Assembly: GCF_036803785.1 (NCBI RefSeq)
Contig: NZ_DAIRTR010000065.1
Span: 1-17,091, forward strand
Direction of reading: 5' to 3'
Length of the DNA: 17,091 nucleotides
Source of the DNA: Pelomicrobium sp036803785
GTDB lineage: Bacteria; Pseudomonadota; Gammaproteobacteria; Burkholderiales; UBA6910
The position numbers and the translations under genes are program-made. Shown here piece by piece: positions 13,072 through 17,091 of this stretch (positions within the stretch are counted from its first letter, which is position 1; the number at the start of each line of letters is the position of its first letter). The notes below the pieces were generated by a model. It did not search any database. It was not told where the DNA came from and saw only the letters and a program-made list of their open reading frames with translations.

Positions 13072-16000
13072 CGTCGCCTCCTTTGGCCGTGGGATGGCGA
13101 TGAGGCATGGCCGGTGCGGGCCGGTGGGCGAGGGCCCGGGCGTGCTCCACCTCCTTGAGGATTTCCTCTGTGGAGCGGGGCTCCCGCAGCGTGCGCGCCG
13201 TGATGAGCTTGAAGAACAGGGGCACGAAGAAGATGGCGAGGAAAGTCGCGGCCAGCATCCCGCCCACAACGCCCGTACCGACCGAGTGGCGGGCGCCAGC
13301 CCCGGCGCCGGTGGAAACCGCCAGCGGCAGCGCACCGAAGATGAAGGCAAGCGAGGTCATGAGAATCGGCCGGAAACGCAGCCGCGCCGCCTCCACTGCC
13401 GCGGCAGTGGCGGACAAGCCCGCGTGAAACTTCATCGAGGCGTATTCCACGATCAGGATGGCGTTCTTGGCGGCAAGACCCAGCAGGGTCACGAGCCCGA
13501 TCTGGAAATAGACGTCGTTGGTGAGGCCCCGCAGCCATACCGCGGCGAGTGCCCCGAAGGTGCCGAAGGGCAGGGCGAACAGCACCGACAGGGGAAGGGA
13601 CCATTTTTCGTACTGGGCGGCGAGGATCAGGAACACCATCACCACCGCCATTGCCAGGGCGAGGCTGGAGGTGCCCCCCGCCTTCTTCTCCTGATAGGAA
13701 GTGCCGCTCCAGTCCAGGCTGAAGTCGGGAGGCAGCACCTCCCGGGCGATGCGCTCGATGCCTTCGATGGCCTGGCCAGAACTCACCCCCGGCGCACCCG
13801 CGCCGAAGATCTTGACCGCCGGCAGGTTGTTGAACCGGTCCAGGGTCTCCGGCCCCGAGGTGTAGCGCACCGTCGCCAGCGACTCCAACGGCACCATTTC
13901 GCCCCGCTGGCTGCGCAGCCACACGTTGCCGATGTCCTGCGGCGCGTTGCGGTAGCGGGGCTCCGCTGACATGAGCACCTGCCAGGTACGGCCATACTTG
14001 TTGAAGTCGTTGACGTAGAAAGTGCCCAGCGTTGCCGCCAGCGTGTCGAATAGCTCGTCGATGGACACCCCCAACGCCTTTGCCTTTTGCCGGTCCACGT
14101 CCACGTAGAGCTGAGGCGTATTGGACCGCCACAGGGTGTTCACCTGGACGAACATGGGATCCTGTGCCGCCCGGGCGAGAAACTGCTGAGTAACCTGGGC
14201 GAGCCGCTTGGAGTCGCTCTCGCCTCGGTTCTGCAGGTAAAGTTCGAAGCCGCCGGCGTTGCCGAGGCCGAAGATGGGCGGCGGGTTGAACGCCAGTACC
14301 AGCGCTTCCTGGAGATGAGCGGTCTTCATGAACAGGTCTGCGATGAGGGCTTGCACCGATACGTCCCGCTCGTCCCAGTGCTTCTGGGTAACAAAGATGG
14401 TGGCCGCGCTCGTGCGGAAGGCGCCGCCCAGGAAATCGAAACCGGTGAAAGCCACCGCGTCCTCGTTGGCCGGATTGGACTGGATGAGCTTCAGCACCTC
14501 GTCCACTACCCGGTCGGTGCGCTCCAAGCTCGCCCCATCTGGCAGCAGCACCGTGGCGATGTAGAAGCCCTGGTCTTCGTCCGGCACGAGCGAGCCCGGC
14601 GTCGCACGCCACAGCCCGGCAGTGAGGGCCACCATGCCAGCGAACAGCAGGATGCCGATGCCGCCACGCCGGATCATCCATGCCACACCGCGGGCGTAGC
14701 GCTGGGTGATCCACCCGAACCCCTCGTTGAACCAATGGGCGAGCCCTCCCGTCTGCTTGTGCTCGTGCTTGAGAATCAGCACGCACAGGGAAGGCGTCAG
14801 GGTAAGGGCCACCAGCCCGGAGATGACCACCGAGATGGAAATGGTGACGGCAAACTGGCGATAGAGCTCCCCAGTGAGGCCCCCCAGGAAGGCGATGGGG
14901 ATGAATACCGCACACAGGGTGAGCACGATGGCCACCACTGGGCCGGTCACTTCCCGCATCGCTTTGATGGCGGCCTCTCGTGCTGAGGCGCGGTCCTCGT
15001 GCATGATGCGCTCCACGTTCTCCAGCACCACGATGGCATCGTCTACCACGATGCCGATGGAGAGTACCATGCCGAACAGTGTCAGCGTGTTGATGGAATA
15101 GCCCAGGGCGAGCAGCCCCGCGAAGGTGCCGATCAGGGATACCGGTACCGCGATGATGGGAATCAGAGTGGCGCGTAAGTTTTGCAGGAATACGTACACC
15201 ACCAGAAGCACGAGCAGCATCGCCTCGCCCAGGGTCTTGAGCACTTCCCGGATCGAAACCTCCACGAAACGCGTAGTATCGTACGGGATCGCGTAGGCAA
15301 GCCCGTCGGGGAAGCGCTGAGCGAGCTCGGCCATGGTGGCTTGCACGCTTTTCGCCACATCCAGGGCATTGGCCCCCGGCTGCAGGAAAATGCCCACGAG
15401 GGTGGCGGGCTTGCCGTTGTAGCGGCCGATGAATTCGTAGTCCTTGGAACCCAGTTCCACCCGGGCCACGTCCTTGAGCCGCAGCGTCGAGCCGTCCGGA
15501 TTCGCCCGCACCACGATGTTCTCGAACTCGGAGACGTCGCTCAGCCGACCTTTGGTGTTGACGGTGTAGGTGAGCTCTTGGGGCCCGCTGGTGGGGGGCT
15601 GGCCAATCTTGCCAGCAGCGAACTGGGCATTCTGCTCGTTGATGGCGCGTACCAGATCGGCCGTGGTGAGCTTTAGCTGGGCCAGTCGGTCAGGGCGCAC
15701 CCAGATGCGCATGGCGTAGTCTTTGGCGCCGAACACCTGGACGTTGGTGGTGCCGGGGACGCGCTTGAGCACGTCGAGCACGTTGAGCGTCACGTAGTTG
15801 CTGGTGTACAGATCGTCGTAGCGTCCGTCGGGCGAATAGAACGCCAGAACCTGGAGGAAGGCCGACGAGCCTTTCTCCACCGTGACGCCTTGGCGCCGCA
15901 CTTCCTCGGGCAGGCGCGCCTCCGCCTGCTTGACCCGGTTGTTAACGTTCACCGCCGCGATGTCCACGTCGGTGCCGATCGCGAAGGTCACCTGGATCTC

Positions 16001-16267
16001 CACCACCCCGTTGGAAGCGGAGGTGGAGCTCATGTACAGCATGTCTTCGATGCCGTTGATGGCGTTTTCCAGCGGCGCCGCCACGGTCTGCTCCAGGGTC
16101 TCGGCCGAGGCCCCAGGGTAGACCGCCCGCACCAAAACCACTGGGGGGGCGATCTCGGGATACTGGGCGATGGGCAGATTCCTCATCGCTGCGAGGCCCG
16201 CGATGACGATGAACAGGGAGAGCACGGCCGCGAAAATCGGCCGGTCGATGAAGAAGCGGGAAAACAT
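13061..16267 (-). CDS. HAE1-family RND multidrug efflux pump (AcrB/MexB type)
   Basis: 1068 residues, full length. It begins MFSRFFIDRPIFAAVLSL, the typical N-terminus with TM1 at about 9-28. Twelve membrane segments and two large periplasmic loops (about 40-335 and 560-865) are recognisable. Proton-relay residues are in place: D409 and D410 in GIVVDDAIVV (TM4) and K934 in LAAKNAILIVEYA (TM10). RFRPILMTSLAFIFGALPL near the end is a family signature. The homotrimer pumps hydrophobic or amphiphilic compounds from the inner membrane or periplasm using the proton gradient. It starts 17 nt after the membrane fusion protein gene and overlaps the outer-membrane factor by 11 nt, forming the standard three-gene operon. 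The ribosome site is weak (AGG 8 nt upstream), so translational coupling to the upstream gene is likely. Substrates cannot be deduced. Confidence 0.97.
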   Translation of the reverse strand: MFSRFFIDRPIFAAVLSLFIVIAGLAAMRNLPIAQYPEIAPPVVLVRAVYPGASAETLEQTVAAPLENAINGIEDMLYMSSTSASNGVVEIQVTFAIGTDVDIAAVNVNNRVKQAEARLPEEVRRQGVTVEKGSSAFLQVLAFYSPDGRYDDLYTSNYVTLNVLDVLKRVPGTTNVQVFGAKDYAMRIWVRPDRLAQLKLTTADLVRAINEQNAQFAAGKIGQPPTSGPQELTYTVNTKGRLSDVSEFENIVVRANPDGSTLRLKDVARVELGSKDYEFIGRYNGKPATLVGIFLQPGANALDVAKSVQATMAELAQRFPDGLAYAIPYDTTRFVEVSIREVLKTLGEAMLLVLLVVYVFLQNLRATLIPIIAVPVSLIGTFAGLLALGYSINTLTLFGMVLSIGIVVDDAIVVLENVERIMHEDRASAREAAIKAMREVTGPVVAIVLTLCAVFIPIAFLGGLTGELYRQFAVTISISVVISGLVALTLTPSLCVLILKHEHKQTGGLAHWFNEGFGWITQRYARGVAWMIRRGGIGILLFAGMVALTAGLWRATPGSLVPDEDQGFYIATVLLPDGASLERTDRVVDEVLKLIQSNPANEDAVAFTGFDFLGGAFRTSAATIFVTQKHWDERDVSVQALIADLFMKTAHLQEALVLAFNPPPIFGLGNAGGFELYLQNRGESDSKRLAQVTQQFLARAAQDPMFVQVNTLWRSNTPQLYVDVDRQKAKALGVSIDELFDTLAATLGTFYVNDFNKYGRTWQVLMSAEPRYRNAPQDIGNVWLRSQRGEMVPLESLATVRYTSGPETLDRFNNLPAVKIFGAGAPGVSSGQAIEGIERIAREVLPPDFSLDWSGTSYQEKKAGGTSSLALAMAVVMVFLILAAQYEKWSLPLSVLFALPFGTFGALAAVWLRGLTNDVYFQIGLVTLLGLAAKNAILIVEYASMKFHAGLSATAAAVEAARLRFRPILMTSLAFIFGALPLAVSTGAGAGARHSVGTGVVGGMLAATFLAIFFVPLFFKLITARTLREPRSTEEILKEVEHARALAHRPAPAMPHRHPTAKGGDDGA

Positions 16268-16284
16268 GGTTCAGCCTGGCGGTT

Positions 16285-17091
16285 TCAGGAAGGGGCCGCG
16301 GGCCGTTTTTCCGCCTGCGGGGTTGTGATTTTGACCGGGGCGCCAGGCCGGATTCTCATTACCCCGTCGACGATCACCCGCTCGCCTGCTGCGAGACCCT
16401 GCCGGATCAACCAGGCATCTCCGTTCCATGGTCCCACTTGCACCGGACGCGGCTCAGCCTTGCCCTCGGCGTTGACCACGTAGACGAATTTGCCCGCCGG
16501 GCCTTCCAGGACCGCCCGCTGGGGGACCAGCACCGCCTGGGGCCGCAGTGCGCCGTGCAAAACCACCCGCACGAATTCTCCCGCCCGAAGCCGGCCTTCC
16601 GGATTTGGCACCTGGGCCCGGGCCTCGCTGGTGCCGGTCTGGGGGTTCACCCGCACGTCGGTGAAATCGAGGTGACCCATGTGGGGGTAGGCGCGGCCGT
16701 CGGCGAGCGTAAGCCCCACCTGGAAGCGCCCGTGGGGCGGAAGCTTGAGGCGCCCGCTTTCCGCCTCTTCCTGGATTGCCATCCGCTCTTGGTCGGGAAT
16801 GCCGAAAATCACGTACATGGGATCAATCTGGGTCACGGTGGTGAGCAGCACAGCGGGACCGGAGACTAGGGTTCCTTCCGAGACCGCCGCGCGCCCGGAG
16901 ACGCCGGAAATGGGCGCCTCCACGCGTGTGTATTCCAGGTTGAGCCGGGCTTCCGCGACCCGGGCGCGGGCCGCCTGCACTTCGGCCGCGGCGATCCTCT
17001 CGGCGGAGACCGCGTCATCGTAGTCCTTTTGTGCTACCGCCTTGGCTTCGAAGGCGGGCGCAAGCCGCGCCGTATCCCGCCTTGCCTGGGC
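16285..17091 (-). CDS. RND efflux periplasmic membrane fusion protein (AcrA/MexA type), 5' partial
   Basis: The frame is open from the window edge to the TGA at 16285, giving 268 residues of the C-terminal two thirds; the signal peptide and first part of the hairpin are outside the window. Visible order: the descending coiled-coil helix (AQKDYDDAVSAERIAAAE to ARLNLEYTRVEAP), the second lipoyl half (ISGVSGRAAVSEGTLVSG), the beta-barrel domain (TTVTQIDPMYVIFGIPDQE to TDVRVNPQTGTSEARAQVPN, GRLRAGEFVRV) and the membrane-proximal domain (VLVPQRAVLEGPAGKFVYVV). TQIDPMYV and PNPEGRLRAGEFVRV are strong family marks. A shorter internal GTG at 16980 is not the real start. It bridges the pump and outer-membrane channel and is the first known gene of this operon. 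Confidence 0.95.
   Translation of the reverse strand, partial: AQARRDTARLAPAFEAKAVAQKDYDDAVSAERIAAAEVQAARARVAEARLNLEYTRVEAPISGVSGRAAVSEGTLVSGPAVLLTTVTQIDPMYVIFGIPDQERMAIQEEAESGRLKLPPHGRFQVGLTLADGRAYPHMGHLDFTDVRVNPQTGTSEARAQVPNPEGRLRAGEFVRVVLHGALRPQAVLVPQRAVLEGPAGKFVYVVNAEGKAEPRPVQVGPWNGDAWLIRQGLAAGERVIVDGVMRIRPGAPVKITTPQAEKRPAAPS

Noticed and set aside
12867..14915. 682-codon minus-strand frame inside the RND pump
   Set aside because: It is another frame of the pump gene with Arg/His/Gly-rich composition; the pump frame has the full family sequence.
1..17091. CRISPR array, insertion sequence or prophage
   Set aside because: No spaced direct repeats of 25-40 bp, no transposase or integrase motifs, no terminal inverted repeats seen. 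The only tandem repeat is the coding 24-bp unit.

Overview
The window is a GC-rich stretch of proteobacterial chromosome. A betaproteobacterium (Rhodocyclales/Nitrosomonadales-like) is my best guess. This rests on the AcrAB/OprM-type tripartite pump, the Pseudomonas-type 3-mercaptopropionate dioxygenase, strong AGGAGG-type ribosome sites and the winged-helix/coiled-coil protein style at the left edge. It is inference, since no rRNA or other phylogenetic marker is present. There are no tRNAs, insertion sequences, phage genes or CRISPR arrays, and no intergenic gap exceeds about 150 bases.

Left part (1-6210), all on the minus strand. Read in transcription order, it runs: 3-mercaptopropionate/cysteine-type thiol dioxygenase, crotonase-fold protein (ATGA overlap), PIG3-type NAD(P)H quinone oxidoreductase, Lin0512-family protein, a secreted RNase Sa/barnase-type ribonuclease, its barstar-type inhibitor (ATGA overlap), and a very long Ala/Glu/Arg-rich coiled-coil protein with an N-terminal winged helix that runs off the left edge. 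The first three genes look like a small sulfur/acyl metabolism operon. The RNase and barstar form a self-contained toxin/inhibitor pair. A near-perfect -10 box overlapping the barstar stop codon suggests the coiled-coil gene has its own promoter.

Centre (6324-10719), plus strand. An aldo/keto reductase lies divergent from the dioxygenase. It is followed 16 nt later by a cyclopropane-fatty-acid-synthase-like methyltransferase and, by ATGA overlap, an FAD_binding_4/DHCR24-like oxidoreductase. The last two match the two-enzyme system for 10-methyl branched fatty acids (TmsB/BfaB and TmsA/BfaA of Actinobacteria), here in the order B-A. A small exported beta-domain protein and a 68-residue helical protein follow. 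The 68-residue gene is preceded by a good match to a sigma-E type promoter.

Right part (10723-17091), minus strand. A fumarylacetoacetate-hydrolase-family enzyme ends 3 nt from the convergent 68-residue gene. Upstream of it lies a complete RND efflux operon read leftwards: membrane fusion protein (5' end outside the window), 1068-residue HAE1 inner-membrane pump, and NodT-type outer-membrane lipoprotein channel. The pump and channel genes overlap by 11 nt. No regulator of the pump is visible.

The most interesting items are the proteobacterial methyl-branched-lipid gene pair with its unusual companions, the thiol dioxygenase operon with a crotonase lacking both classical catalytic glutamates, and the secreted RNase/barstar pair.
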